DNA of 64,000 bases from DASVHS01 sp038244815 (GCA_038244815.1 JBBRTB010000016.1:1-64000); one strand, 5' to 3'; shown: positions 1-9,491, numbered from the stretch's first letter. Translations and numbers: made by a program. The notes: generated from the letters alone by a model not told the origin.

Positions 1-2
1 AA

Positions 3-1499
3 GAGCTCTTTGCTGTCCATGCCACCAAGGATAATCGTCAGGACCGTGCGACGGACTCGTTCGACCGACGCATAGCTGCCCCACGGGTGGAAGTGAATCG
101 GAGTCAAGCCGGTCGGGTGGCGGAGGGCTTGACCCCGATTCGCTTCCACCCAATCCCATTCATGCGGCGGTCGAACGGCCACTTTGCCCCGTCAAGTCAC
201 CCACCTGAAGTAGCGAGGAGCCACAAAGGTGTGATCGATCTCACCGTCAATCCCGGGATCGATGACGCGCGCGTGGCCATCGCCATGGATGGTCAGAAAA
301 TCGCGGACGCCCTGCTCGCCCCTTACAAGGTCACGATCGATTTCGGACCGACACCGATCGAGCACCGGATCAGCGTCACGGTCATCGCTCCGAGCAGGCC
401 CCACGTGCAGTGGGTGGAGACCATCAATCGCGGTCATTCACCGCTGCGCGTGAAAGTGCGGCCGGTGGATCTCGGCTCTCGCCTGTTCGAAGCAACCACG
501 ACGGCGCCTCAGGATGACCCGGTCGCTGCCGTGGAGCTGTGGAGCGCCGGAAAGCTCGTCACGTCCCTCAGCGAGCCGCCATACAGATTCACGGTTCCGC
601 CCGTGGTGATGGACAGCGGGTTCGTGCAGGTGACGGCGCGGTTGAAGTCGGGCCAGGAAGCGGCGGACTTCTGGTCCGGCTCGGGCCAGGTGCACGTCGA
701 AGAAATCGAGGTGCGGGAAGTGCCGATCTTCGTGTCCGTCGTCGACGGCGACGGAGTGACGCGCGACGACGTGGACCGCTCGCTCTTCCGCATTCTCGAC
801 AACGGATCGGAAGGAAAGATCGTCGAGTTCGGCAAAGCCTTCGACCAGCCCATCTCGATCGCGCTCCTGCTCGACGCCTCAGCCAGCATGACCTACAACA
901 TCGACCGCGCCACACGCGCGGCGCTGTCCTTCGCCAACCACACGCTCAAGAAGGGCGACCGCTGCAGCGTCTACGCGGTGCACGACGTTCCGCGGCGCAA
1001 GCAGAGCCTCACCGGCGACAGCACGCTCGTGGCCAAAGCGATCCTGAGCATCGAGCCCGAAGGCACGACCGCCCTCTACGACGCGCTGGAGAGCGCCATT
1101 CGCGAGCTCCGGGACGAGAAGAACCGCCGCGCCATCGTCGTCCTCACCGACGGCGGCGACACGTCCTCGATCGACTCGTACGACGAGGTGAAGAAGGCGG
1201 CCATGTCCAGCGGGATCCCGCTGTACTTCATCGTCTACGACACCGGCACGGAGACGTCTGGACGCGATCTCCAGTACCTCGAGAACCTAGCCGTGGAAAC
1301 CGGCGGCTTCGTGGCCACCGCTACCGAAGGCACCCTGCAGGCCAAGTATCACGAGATCGAGAAGGATCTTCGCGCGCAGTTCGCCATCCGCTACCAGATC
1401 ACCGACTTCACCCGGCAGAAGGAGTGGCGCCACATCCGCGTCCTGCTGCGCTCCCCGAAGCTGACCGCCAGGACGATCCGCGGATACTTCACGCCCTAA
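3..1499 (+). CDS. VWFA-related protein of acidobacterial type (5' partial)
   Basis: The reading frame is open to the left edge, so the true start is probably outside the window; the first internal start codon is GTG at 87. The N-terminal half contains repeated beta-sandwich-like segments resembling Ig-like or FlgD-type folds. The C-terminal half is a von Willebrand A domain. Its MIDAS metal motif DASAS lies at about residue 263 from the GTG, and the later Asp loop LTDGGD at about residue 353. This matches the VWFA-related proteins expanded in Acidobacteriota, usually exported and of unknown ligand. It ends 33 bases before mfd. The family call is good; function is unknown. Confidence 0.8.
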   Translation, partial: ELFAVHATKDNRQDRATDSFDRRIAAPRVEVNRSQAGRVAEGLTPIRFHPIPFMRRSNGHFAPSSHPPEVARSHKGVIDLTVNPGIDDARVAIAMDGQKIADALLAPYKVTIDFGPTPIEHRISVTVIAPSRPHVQWVETINRGHSPLRVKVRPVDLGSRLFEATTTAPQDDPVAAVELWSAGKLVTSLSEPPYRFTVPPVVMDSGFVQVTARLKSGQEAADFWSGSGQVHVEEIEVREVPIFVSVVDGDGVTRDDVDRSLFRILDNGSEGKIVEFGKAFDQPISIALLLDASASMTYNIDRATRAALSFANHTLKKGDRCSVYAVHDVPRRKQSLTGDSTLVAKAILSIEPEGTTALYDALESAIRELRDEKNRRAIVVLTDGGDTSSIDSYDEVKKAAMSSGIPLYFIVYDTGTETSGRDLQYLENLAVETGGFVATATEGTLQAKYHEIEKDLRAQFAIRYQITDFTRQKEWRHIRVLLRSPKLTARTIRGYFTP

Positions 1500-1518
1500 G
1501 GTGAGCAAACCGCTGCAC

Positions 1519-1524
1519 TAGAAT
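1519..1524 (+). promoter_or_regulatory. -10 box (TAGAAT) for mfd, leaderless type
   Basis: TAGAAT matches five of six consensus bases and is separated from the GTG start of mfd by only 8 bases. Transcription would therefore begin at or next to the start codon. No Shine-Dalgarno sequence is present. Confidence 0.5.
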
Positions 1525-1532
1525 TCGCGCGA

Positions 1533-4500
1533 GTGAGCCGCAACGACCTCCTGATCGCGAGCCTGCGCGACACGCTCGCGAAGACCAAAGCCTTCGAGCG
1601 CATCGCCGCATCCGGCCGCCGCCTGGAGATCACCGGCGCCTCCGTCGAGGCCCGCGCCCTGCTCGTGGCCACGCTGCAGGAGCAAAGCGGCAAACGACAG
1701 GCCGTGGTCATCCCGGGCGAATCGGCGACCGCGGACTTCGAGACCGCGCTGCGTCTCTTCCATCGCCATCCGCGCTGCGTCTCCGTCTATCCCAGCCCTT
1801 CGCTTTCCCCATACCAGGACGTCGGCCCGTCCCTCGGCGTCGTGCGCGAGGAGATCGACGCGCTGGGCAAACTGATCGATCGTTCGGTGGACATCCTCAT
1901 CGTCCCCGCGCGGGCGCTTTTCCAGCGGCTGCCGCCGGCCGGGACGTTTCAGGATCGCGTCATCGCGCTCCAGGAGGGGATCGATCTCGACCTCCACTCG
2001 CTGATGCAGCGCCTCGTCGAGAACGGCTTCGTCCGCACCGACCTCGTCGGCGAAGCGGGCGAGTTCGCGTTCCGCGGCGGCATCCTCGACCTTTTTCCGC
2101 CGACGGCCCCGAAGCCGGTCCGCCTGGAGCTGTTCGGAGACCGGGTCGAGTCGCTGCGCTGGTTCGACGTGGAAACGCAGCGCTCCGAGGGGCCGGCCGG
2201 TGCGGTGACCCTGCTGCCGATGACGCAGTTCGCGATCGACAAGAGCACGCGTACGTCACTGGCACGCCGGCTCTCGCTCGATTTCAACGATCCCCTGTAC
2301 AAGCGCGATCTCACCGAGAAGATCGATCGCCTGACCGAGAACGGCACCTTCCCCGGTATCGAACATTACCTTCCTGTGGCCGCGCCGTCGGTGACGTTCG
2401 CTGATTACATCAGCGGCGAAGACTGGAGCGTGGCCTTGATCGAGCCCGATCAGATCACCACCACGATCGCGAAGTACGAAGCGCTGCTGCGGGCAGAGTA
2501 CGAGGCGGCGTCCGAGAAGGGCCGCGCCGTCTATCCGCCGGAGACGCTGGTCGTGCCGGGCCCTGACGTGCTCGGCTTCATCGGGAAGGCCCGGCTGGCC
2601 TTGAGCGAGATTCACGTCGCCTCGAAAGAGTTCGAGGAGCTGCGTATGCACGGCCCGTCGGTCGATCGCTATACGAATCGCCTGTCCGAGTTCACCGCCG
2701 ACCTGGCCAGAGGGCACGATCGCGGGCAGCACCAGATCGTCTTTACGGCGACGAAGGGCGGGCGCGAGAAAGTGGAGCGCCTGCTCCGCGAATTCGGGGT
2801 GCCCTTCGCCGATGACGCCGACCGGCTCAGCGGCGAACTGCTCGTCACAGCCGGCAACATCGCCCGCGGCTTCTCACTCGACGAGATCAACGTCACGGCC
2901 TATTCGGAATGGGACCTCTTCGAACCGCCCCCGTCGACGCGCGTCGGCAGCAACCGCAAAAAGACCGACGCGTTCATCACCGATCTGCGCGACCTCAAGG
3001 TCGGCGACTTCATCGTGCACGTCGACCACGGCGTCGGAAAGTACGTCGGCCTGCAGCGCATTCCCTTCGGGCAGACTGAGCGCGAGGTCATGGAGATCGA
3101 GTACTCCTCCGGCGGCAAGCTGCTGATGCCGATGGAGAACCTGAACCTCATCCAGAAGTACTCCGGCGGCGCGGAGGCTCCGCCCAGGCTCGACAAGCTG
3201 GGCGGTACGGCCTGGGCGCGCACGAAGGCCTCCGTCAAGAAAGCCATGCGCGACATGGCCGACGAGCTGCTCAAGCTCTACGCCACGCGGCAGATGGTGC
3301 AGGGACACTCGTTCAGCAAGGACTCGCCATGGCAGTTCGAGTTCGAGGAGGCGTTCGAGTTCGACGAGACCGACGACCAGATGGCCGCGATCGACGACGT
3401 CAAGTCCGACATGGAGTCGCGCAAGCCGATGGACCGGCTGCTATGCGGTGATGTGGGCTACGGCAAGACCGAGGTGGCCATGCGTGCGGCGTTCAAGGCG
3501 GTGATGGACGGGAAGCAGGTGGCAGTGCTGGCGCCGACCACCGTCCTGGCCTTCCAGCATTCCCGCACGTTCATGCGCCGCTTCGCCTCGTTTCCGGTCA
3601 CCATCGAGCTGATGTCCCGCTACTACGGCGCGAAGGAGCAAAAGGAGATCACGAAGAAACTCGAGACTGGCGAGATCGACGTGATCATCGGCACGCATCG
3701 GGTGCTGTCGAAGGACATCAGCTTCAAGGACATCGGCCTCGTCGTCATCGATGAAGAGCAGCGCTTCGGCGTGGCTCAGAAAGAACGCCTCAAGCAGCTC
3801 AAGAAAGCCGTGGACGTGCTGTCGATGTCGGCCACGCCGATTCCACGCACGCTGCACATGTCCATGGTCGGCATTCGCGATATCTCGGTCATCGAAACGC
3901 CGCCGAAGGATCGCCTGGCCATCCAGACCGCCGTCGTCCCGTTCAACGACGAGTTCATCCGCGAAGCCATCGAGTTCGAGACCGGCCGCGGCGGACAGGT
4001 CTTCTTCGTCCACAACCGCGTCGAGTCGATTTACGGGATGAAGGAGTCCCTGGAGAGGCTCGTGCCCGGCTTACGCGTGATCGTGGGACATGGGCAGATG
4101 GAGGAGCGGGAGCTGGAGCGGGCCATGCTGGCGTTCATCAACCGCGAGTTCGATCTCCTGCTCGCCACGACCATCATCGAAAACGGTATCGATATACCAG
4201 CGTGCAATACCATCCTCATTAACCATGCGGAGCGGTTCGGCCTCTCCCAGCTTTACCAGCTGCGCGGGCGCGTCGGCCGCAGCGACCGCCTGGCATTCTG
4301 TTACCTTCTCGTGCCCAGCGATCGTGTGCTGACCGGCGACGCCCGAAAACGTCTGGCGGCCATCCAGGAGTTCTCCGACCTCGGCGCGGGATTCCGCATC
4401 GCCGCCCGCGACCTGGAGATCCGCGGCGCCGGCAACATCCTTGGCGGCGAGCAGTCCGGACAGATCGCGGCGGTCGGCTTCGAGATGTACACCAAGCTGC

Positions 4501-4985
4501 TCGAGGAGACCATCCGGGAGATGAAGGGCGAACGCGTCGAGGAGGAAGTCGAGACCTCCATGAACCTGGGCGTCGACATCTACATCCCCAAGGACTACAT
4601 CACGGACGAGAACCTGCGCATGACGTTCTACAAGAAGATCGCCTCGGCGCAGAGCGACCAGCGGCTCGAGGACATCCGCAATGAGCTACGGGACCGCTTC
4701 GGTGCCGTGCCCGCGAACATCGACAACCTGCTGAGCTTCGTCCGGGTGAAGCGCTACGCCCAGTCGATCGGAGTGATCTCGATCGTCCGCGACGGCGCTC
4801 GCGCGATCGTCAAGATGACGCAGCACGCGAAGATCGATCCCAACAAGCTGCTGCAGCTCATTCAGGACGACCCCCAGGTCCGCTTTACGCCGAACGGAGT
4901 GCTGTCCTATCCCCTTCAGGCGCAAGGCCCCGGAGTCATCGACGCGATCGACCAACTCCTCCGCAGCCTGGGGTCAGGTCTGTAG
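1533..4985 (+). CDS. mfd: Transcription-repair coupling factor Mfd
   Basis: DNA translocase that removes RNA polymerase stalled at lesions and recruits UvrA. At 1150 residues it has normal full length. An N-terminal UvrB-like region is followed by a CarD-like RNAP-interaction domain at about residues 485-545 (VGDFIVHVDHGVGKYVG). The superfamily 2 helicase motor has Walker A GDVGYGKT near 640, the DEEQ box near 740, SATPIPRTL, and QLRGRVGR motif VI. The C-terminal domain is complete. The start is GTG, chosen because a -10 box lies 8 bases upstream. The last four residues (GSGL) and the stop codon are supplied by the left arm of the inverted repeat that starts at 4969, so the natural C-terminus has been replaced or extended. 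Confidence 0.97.
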   Translation: MSRNDLLIASLRDTLAKTKAFERIAASGRRLEITGASVEARALLVATLQEQSGKRQAVVIPGESATADFETALRLFHRHPRCVSVYPSPSLSPYQDVGPSLGVVREEIDALGKLIDRSVDILIVPARALFQRLPPAGTFQDRVIALQEGIDLDLHSLMQRLVENGFVRTDLVGEAGEFAFRGGILDLFPPTAPKPVRLELFGDRVESLRWFDVETQRSEGPAGAVTLLPMTQFAIDKSTRTSLARRLSLDFNDPLYKRDLTEKIDRLTENGTFPGIEHYLPVAAPSVTFADYISGEDWSVALIEPDQITTTIAKYEALLRAEYEAASEKGRAVYPPETLVVPGPDVLGFIGKARLALSEIHVASKEFEELRMHGPSVDRYTNRLSEFTADLARGHDRGQHQIVFTATKGGREKVERLLREFGVPFADDADRLSGELLVTAGNIARGFSLDEINVTAYSEWDLFEPPPSTRVGSNRKKTDAFITDLRDLKVGDFIVHVDHGVGKYVGLQRIPFGQTEREVMEIEYSSGGKLLMPMENLNLIQKYSGGAEAPPRLDKLGGTAWARTKASVKKAMRDMADELLKLYATRQMVQGHSFSKDSPWQFEFEEAFEFDETDDQMAAIDDVKSDMESRKPMDRLLCGDVGYGKTEVAMRAAFKAVMDGKQVAVLAPTTVLAFQHSRTFMRRFASFPVTIELMSRYYGAKEQKEITKKLETGEIDVIIGTHRVLSKDISFKDIGLVVIDEEQRFGVAQKERLKQLKKAVDVLSMSATPIPRTLHMSMVGIRDISVIETPPKDRLAIQTAVVPFNDEFIREAIEFETGRGGQVFFVHNRVESIYGMKESLERLVPGLRVIVGHGQMEERELERAMLAFINREFDLLLATTIIENGIDIPACNTILINHAERFGLSQLYQLRGRVGRSDRLAFCYLLVPSDRVLTGDARKRLAAIQEFSDLGAGFRIAARDLEIRGAGNILGGEQSGQIAAVGFEMYTKLLEETIREMKGERVEEEVETSMNLGVDIYIPKDYITDENLRMTFYKKIASAQSDQRLEDIRNELRDRFGAVPANIDNLLSFVRVKRYAQSIGVISIVRDGARAIVKMTQHAKIDPNKLLQLIQDDPQVRFTPNGVLSYPLQAQGPGVIDAIDQLLRSLGSGL

Positions 4986-5070
4986 TTCGCAGTTTTTTCT
5001 ACCAATCGCAGAAATCCTCTACCTTTTCTACAATCCGCAGAAAAAACTGCGAACTACAGACCTGACCCCA
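4969..5070. repeat. Long perfect inverted repeat (REP/MITE-like), 32-bp arms
   Basis: Two perfect 32-base arms at 4969-5000 and 5039-5070, beginning TGGGGTCAGGTCTG, flank a 38-base AT-richer loop. The inner ends are rich in T and A. The element overlaps the 3' end of mfd and stops six bases before the stop codon of the convergent gene at 5076. The whole unit could fold into one long hairpin. GGGGTCAGG-type palindromes are the usual shape of REP elements moved by IS200/Y1-type (RAYT) transposases, but no transposase is present here. It may also act as a bidirectional terminator. Confidence 0.85.
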
Positions 5071-5075
5071 CGGGC

Positions 5076-5969
5076 TTAATGGATGAGGTCCGGGCGTCCG
5101 GCCACGCTCCAGTTGTCACCGCTCAGGTTGTCGACGGTGGAGCCGAATGCGAACCACCCTCCCGCCGAGTCAGGCGGGACCACGGCCATGGATGTCGCGC
5201 CAAAATTCACGTTCGGATTGAGAGAGAGCACGCCGAGCGAACAGGGGCCGACGGACAGCGAGAGCGACGAGGTGTTGCCGCTCAAGCCCACCACGTTGAT
5301 CGCGAACGTGCGCGGAGCACTGCTGCCGGTGGGCAGGTAATTGAAGATGAACACGTTCGTCCGGAAAGCTCCATCGTGCTGAAGCCCGTAGATGTACTGC
5401 ACTCCCGGGTATCCGCCGATGGCCACCGACGGGAAACTCTGCGATGCCGTCCCCTGGTATCCCGGGATCGGCGTCCAGATGCGTGAGAATCCGTCGATGT
5501 TGCCGGTCGAATCGAAATTTCCGTTCGAATCGACAGCCACGACGACGATGCTGCCGAGGCCCGATGTGTGGAAAATGGTGTTGACGAAGTCGGGCCACAC
5601 GTAAAACGTGTTCGGACTCAAACGCAGGGCCTGACTCGTGGCAGTGGAGCAGGAACCGCCGTTCGAAGGAAAGTAGATCACAGCGACGTTCTGGGAAAAG
5701 ATCGTGTCGTTGTTGACGAGCGTCACTTCCGAACGGAAGTACAAACCGCCTGCCGCTGAGGTGCTGCCGGCCACCGCGAACAGGAAGGCGTTGTCGGGAC
5801 CTTCCGATGAGACCGCCGCTCGAGGGCCGGTGGCCTGCCGGAACAACTCGGTGGGATTCAACTTCAGATCGATCAGCTCGGGCTTGGCGAACCGCCGGGG
5901 CGCAGCCGGCTGAGCCAGCGCTGAGGTACACACAACGACACACGACAGAGCGAGAAGCAGCTTCTTCAT
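5076..5969 (-). CDS. Secreted protein of unknown function
   Basis: This 297-residue protein begins with a typical Sec signal peptide (Lys-Lys, hydrophobic core, ALAQ cleavage region near residue 19). The mature part is rich in Ser, Gly, Asn and aromatic residues, predicted beta-rich and without a catalytic motif I recognise. Two conserved-looking Cys pairs suggest an extracytoplasmic fold. It is transcribed convergently to mfd across the inverted repeat. The start is followed by MKKLLLA and preceded on its strand by GGAGGGCC, a good ribosome-binding site. Similar secreted proteins of unknown role are common in Acidobacteriota. I can give no function. Confidence 0.75.
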   Translation of the reverse strand: MKKLLLALSCVVVCTSALAQPAAPRRFAKPELIDLKLNPTELFRQATGPRAAVSSEGPDNAFLFAVAGSTSAAGGLYFRSEVTLVNNDTIFSQNVAVIYFPSNGGSCSTATSQALRLSPNTFYVWPDFVNTIFHTSGLGSIVVVAVDSNGNFDSTGNIDGFSRIWTPIPGYQGTASQSFPSVAIGGYPGVQYIYGLQHDGAFRTNVFIFNYLPTGSSAPRTFAINVVGLSGNTSSLSLSVGPCSLGVLSLNPNVNFGATSMAVVPPDSAGGWFAFGSTVDNLSGDNWSVAGRPDLIH

Positions 5970-6042
5970 GGGCCCTCCTTGTTTGTTTCCGCAAATGTAG
6001 GGACCGCAGCGAGAGAACCGGCAGGATGTCGGCAGGTTTTGT

Positions 6043-6048
6043 TACACT
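6043..6048 (+). promoter_or_regulatory. -10 box (TACACT) before the PPIase lipoprotein gene
   Basis: TACACT lies 13 bases before the ATG at 6062. No Shine-Dalgarno sequence is seen, so the transcript would have at most a very short leader. Confidence 0.4.
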
Positions 6049-6061
6049 CCGCCCCTCGCCC

Positions 6062-6955
6062 ATGTCCCGTCGGATCTTCGCGCTTCTCGCGATTGTACTC
6101 ACATTCGTTTCCTGCCATCGCAAGCCGGCGACACCTCCTGATGTGATCGTGCGCGTCGGCGAACGGATGATCACGCTCGCGGACTTCAAGCGTTATCTCG
6201 ATCGGAACACCGGCACCGACCTGGCCCAGATGGCGCCGGAGGTGGCCAGCGCGATGCTCGATCAGGATGTGGAGGAAGTGGTGCTCGCCGAATATGCCGC
6301 CACGCACGGCGTGGAAGTCCCTGCCGACGCCATCGCCGCCGCGGTGCGCAGCGACGCCGGGGCCACCGTGGTCGAGAAGCGTGACGAGATGCGCCGTCAG
6401 AAACTGATCGCGAACCTGTCGGCCGAGATCCAGGAACCCGACGAGAAGCGCGTCCGTGACTACTACGACCAGCATCAGAGCGAATTTCGCAGCGGTGAAG
6501 AGCTGCACGTGCGGCAGATCCTCGTTCACGACGAGGCGCTGGCCGATGAGATCGAGGCCAAGCTGAAGAAGGGCGCGGCATTTGAGGATCTCTCCAGCCA
6601 GTACTCGCTGGCGCCCAACGCCAAGCGCGGCGGGGACATCGGCTACATCAGCCGCGGTGAGCTGCCGAAGATGTTCGAAGACGAGATTTTCGCGCTCCAT
6701 CCCGGGTCCGTCAGCAACGTGATCCGGACCGAGTCGAGCTTCCACATCTTCAAGGTCGACGAGCGCAGGCCTCCAGGGGTCGTCGACCTGGCGACGGCGG
6801 AGCCCGTCATCCGCCAACGTCTGCGTGAGGACGCCATCCGCGACCGGATGGCCCGCCTTGTCGCCCAGGCCCGCAGTGATCTGAATATCGCCGTCCTCAC
6901 CAAGCGGCTGCCCTTCCGCTACTCGGGGACGCTGCCGGTCGCCGCCAACGAATAA
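6062..6955 (+). CDS. Peptidyl-prolyl cis-trans isomerase, parvulin/SurA type, probable lipoprotein
   Basis: An exported folding catalyst of 297 residues. The N-terminus is a short hydrophobic signal ending FVSC (Cys18), a plausible lipobox. A SurA_N-like helical region follows (about 25-140), then a parvulin domain (about 150-245). The parvulin domain carries the usual LHVRQILV start, the SQYSLAPNAKRGGDIGYISRGELP signature and the FHIFKVDERRP end. It acts on outer-membrane or periplasmic proteins in related systems. The frame is open further upstream to 5807, but that part overlaps the divergent secreted-protein gene; ATG 6062 gives the signal sequence. A second PPIase follows 49 bases downstream. 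Confidence 0.88.
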   Translation: MSRRIFALLAIVLTFVSCHRKPATPPDVIVRVGERMITLADFKRYLDRNTGTDLAQMAPEVASAMLDQDVEEVVLAEYAATHGVEVPADAIAAAVRSDAGATVVEKRDEMRRQKLIANLSAEIQEPDEKRVRDYYDQHQSEFRSGEELHVRQILVHDEALADEIEAKLKKGAAFEDLSSQYSLAPNAKRGGDIGYISRGELPKMFEDEIFALHPGSVSNVIRTESSFHIFKVDERRPPGVVDLATAEPVIRQRLREDAIRDRMARLVAQARSDLNIAVLTKRLPFRYSGTLPVAANE

Positions 6956-7004
6956 ATCGCCCCGTAACTTGTTGTCCACTCTGCTCGTCGGAATTCTGAA
7001 ACCT

Positions 7005-7982
7005 ATGAAGAAATCACTGATCTTCCTGGCAACCGGTCTCGTGGCCAGCGGCGCTTTCGCCGCCCAGACCCTCGAGTCGATCGTGGTGCGTGTCGGCGAC
7101 CGCATCGTCACGGCATCGCAATACGAACGCCGTCTTCATGACGCCTACACCGAAGCGGAGCAAAGCGGCGTTCCCGCCGAGCAGCTGGCCGCGCGCAAAC
7201 AGGAGCTCCGCCGGGGTCTGGTCGACGACCTGATCAACGAGCTGCTGATCAAGGATCGCGCCGACCGTCTCGGTATCACCGTCAATGACGCCGAGATCAA
7301 GGAAGCCATCGTTCGTCTGAAGTCGCAATATGGGATCACCACGGACGAACAGTTCGACGAGTCGCTCAAAAAGTCAGGCCTGACCCGAGCCGAGATGGAA
7401 GGGCGGCTCCGCGACACCCTGATCACCAACAAGGTCTTTGCCCGAGAGCTGCGCAACCGCGAGGAGCTCGATGACCGCGAGCTGCGTGAGCGCTACGACC
7501 GCGAAAAAGAACACTATCGCCTCCCCGAACGCGCCCACCTCCGCGAGATCGTGATCCTCCGTCCCGACGGAGCCGCCGCCATCGACGCCGCGCGGCAGAA
7601 GGCGAACGACATCACCACGCAGCTGAAAGCCGGCGCAGACTTCGCCAAGACCGCCACGACCGTGTCCGAAGCCGGGACCAAGGCAAAAGGCGGCGATCTC
7701 GGTGAAGTGGCACGCGGTGAGCTGCTTCCCGATCTCGATAAAGCGGTCTTCAACGCCGCCCAGGGCTCGATCATCGGACCGATCGAGACGCAGTCAGGCT
7801 GGCACATCCTCAAGGTCGAGCAGCGTCTGCCATCCGAAGTGCCGGCCTTCGAGTCGGTCAAGGACAAGCTCCGCAAAGACGCCTCCGAAGAGACGTTCCA
7901 GCGCGACCTCAAGGCCTACCTCGATCGTCTGCGTAAGGACGCCTACATCCAGATCAACGACAGGAACATCCCCTCGACGTAG
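7005..7982 (+). CDS. Periplasmic peptidyl-prolyl cis-trans isomerase, SurA-like
   Basis: A second exported parvulin-type PPIase of 325 residues. ATG 7005 is chosen because it starts a clean Sec signal (MKKSLIFLATG to AFAAQ). A SurA N-terminal chaperone domain covers about residues 25-165. The parvulin domain (about 170-265) has the HLREIVIL entry and the GGDLGEVARGELLPDLDKAVF signature, and ends GWHILKVEQR. It shares domain order with the upstream paralogue but is not lipidated. The pair probably form one transcription unit serving envelope protein folding. Confidence 0.9.
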   Translation: MKKSLIFLATGLVASGAFAAQTLESIVVRVGDRIVTASQYERRLHDAYTEAEQSGVPAEQLAARKQELRRGLVDDLINELLIKDRADRLGITVNDAEIKEAIVRLKSQYGITTDEQFDESLKKSGLTRAEMEGRLRDTLITNKVFARELRNREELDDRELRERYDREKEHYRLPERAHLREIVILRPDGAAAIDAARQKANDITTQLKAGADFAKTATTVSEAGTKAKGGDLGEVARGELLPDLDKAVFNAAQGSIIGPIETQSGWHILKVEQRLPSEVPAFESVKDKLRKDASEETFQRDLKAYLDRLRKDAYIQINDRNIPST

Positions 7983-8034
7983 GGAGGCTCTTCCTCCGGA
8001 TTCTACCCTCCGTAGATCCTTATTGCCGCCGAGG

Positions 8035-8040
8035 TATCCT
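8035..8040 (+). promoter_or_regulatory. -10 box (TATCCT) for the sirtuin gene, leaderless type
   Basis: TATCCT lies 9 bases before the ATG at 8050, with no Shine-Dalgarno sequence between. Confidence 0.35.
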
Positions 8041-8049
8041 CGGGGCGGC

Positions 8050-8778
8050 ATGAAGGATATGGATAAGGCCCTCGAGGCGATTCGGCAGCGCAAACCACGG
8101 CGTGTGGTCGCGTTCACCGGGGCCGGCGTCTCCGCCGACAGCGGCATCCCGACATTCCGCGGCACCGATGGAGTCTGGGAGAAGTTCCGCGCCGAAGACC
8201 TCGCCACTGCCGAGGCATTCGAGCGCGACCCCGCACTGGTGTGGAAATGGTACGAATGGCGGCGTGACCTGATCCGGCACGCTCAGCCGAACGCCGCACA
8301 CATCGCCATCGCGAAACTGACCGCTGCAACGGTCGTTACGCAGAACGTCGACGGGCTTCACGGGCGAGCGGGCTCGCGTGACGTGGTCGAATTGCACGGC
8401 AACATCTTTCGGGTGCGCTGCATGCGCGAGGGGACGAGCTCGATGGGCGAAGAGCCGTTCCAGACCCTGCCTCCCCGCTGCAGTTGCGGGGCCCTGCTCC
8501 GGCCGGATGTGGTGTGGTTTGGCGAAATGCTGTCCGAAAGCGTGGTGGCGCGCGCCTCCGCCACGATCATCGGTGCGGATCTGCTGCTGGTCATCGGCAC
8601 CTCAGGCGTCGTCTATCCGGCAGCCGGTCTGGTGACACTCCATCGCGGATTGTCGATCGAAGTGAATCCACAAGCCAGCACCGCGGCCTCGGCGTGTGAC
8701 TTTGCCGTGGCGGGGCGGGCGGCGGAGGTCGTGCCGGTGATCGTGGACGCTGTACTGGAGCCTGGTCAGTCAAAATGA
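8050..8778 (+). CDS. cobB: NAD-dependent protein deacylase, Sir2 class III (CobB-like)
   Basis: This sirtuin of 242 residues removes acyl groups from lysines using NAD. The NAD-binding GAGVSADSGIPTFRG motif is at about residues 21-35. TQNVDGLHGRAG and the catalytic His of ELHGN follow. YEWR (about 74-77) is the Tyr-x-x-Arg pair of class III sirtuins such as SIRT5 and CobB, which favour succinyl- and other acidic acyl-lysines. The zinc region has RCMREG then RCSCG, resembling the arrangement in E. coli CobB. Start codons at 8050 and 8059 are both possible; 8050 fits the -10 spacing. It overlaps radC by 4 bases (ATGA). Confidence 0.9.
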   Translation: MKDMDKALEAIRQRKPRRVVAFTGAGVSADSGIPTFRGTDGVWEKFRAEDLATAEAFERDPALVWKWYEWRRDLIRHAQPNAAHIAIAKLTAATVVTQNVDGLHGRAGSRDVVELHGNIFRVRCMREGTSSMGEEPFQTLPPRCSCGALLRPDVVWFGEMLSESVVARASATIIGADLLLVIGTSGVVYPAAGLVTLHRGLSIEVNPQASTAASACDFAVAGRAAEVVPVIVDAVLEPGQSK

Positions 8779-9446
8779 CCGACCTCATCTCGGATCTCCC
8801 CACCGACGACCGTCCCCGCGAGCGGCTGCTCACGCATGGCCCGGAAACACTCTCCGACGCGGAGCTGATCGCCATTCTCCTCGGCTCGGGCGTGCCGGGG
8901 AAGAACGCCATCCAGCTCGGGCGCGAATTGCTCTGCGACGGATTCGCCGGACTGCGCAAGCGCGGGCCATCGCAGCTCGCTAAATCGAACGGCATCGGTC
9001 CGGCCAAGGCCAGCAGGATCATGGCGGCATTCGAGATCGCGCGCCGCCTTGCCTCCGCCGAATCGGATCGCCAGCCCTCGTACGACGCCGACGCGTTCGG
9101 CCGCGCGCTGGTCACGGCCTGCTCCCATCACGTCCAGGAACGGCTCGGCGCGGCCTTTCTCGACTCGCGGCATCGCATCCTGCGCCAGCGCGAGATCTAC
9201 GTCGGAACGATCAATCACGCCGCGGTATCAACGCGCGACGTGATCCGCCACGCGCTCGAGGAGAATGCCACCGCCGTCGTTCTCTACCACAACCATCCCT
9301 CGGGCGATCCGTCGCCGTCGGCTGAAGACCTGGTGTTCACGCGCAAGATGGCGGACTCGCTGCGCCTGTGCGACATCGATCTCGCCGATCACATCGTTAT
9401 CGGCGCGAACCGGTTCTATTCGATGCGGCAGCGCGGACAGATCTAG
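8775..9446 (+). CDS. radC: RadC family JAB1/MPN-domain protein
   Basis: 223 residues, normal for RadC. The N-terminal helix-hairpin-helix-like part includes RERLLTHGPETLSDAELIAILL and the NGIGPAKA hairpin. The JAMM metalloprotease-fold domain contains the HNHPSGDPSPSAED motif (His-x-His and Asp zinc ligands). The family was once linked to DNA repair, but its role is unsettled. The start overlaps the sirtuin stop (ATGA), indicating translational coupling. Confidence 0.93.
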   Translation: MTDLISDLPTDDRPRERLLTHGPETLSDAELIAILLGSGVPGKNAIQLGRELLCDGFAGLRKRGPSQLAKSNGIGPAKASRIMAAFEIARRLASAESDRQPSYDADAFGRALVTACSHHVQERLGAAFLDSRHRILRQREIYVGTINHAAVSTRDVIRHALEENATAVVLYHNHPSGDPSPSAEDLVFTRKMADSLRLCDIDLADHIVIGANRFYSMRQRGQI

Positions 9447-9491
9447 CCAGGGAGTCTCGGCACAGGTTCGGCGCTCGGAATGACGCCAGCT

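Noticed and set aside
4986..5068. Rho-independent terminator only
   Set aside because: The arms are far longer and more perfect than a terminator, and they extend into coding sequence; a repeat element explains it better, though termination may be a by-product.
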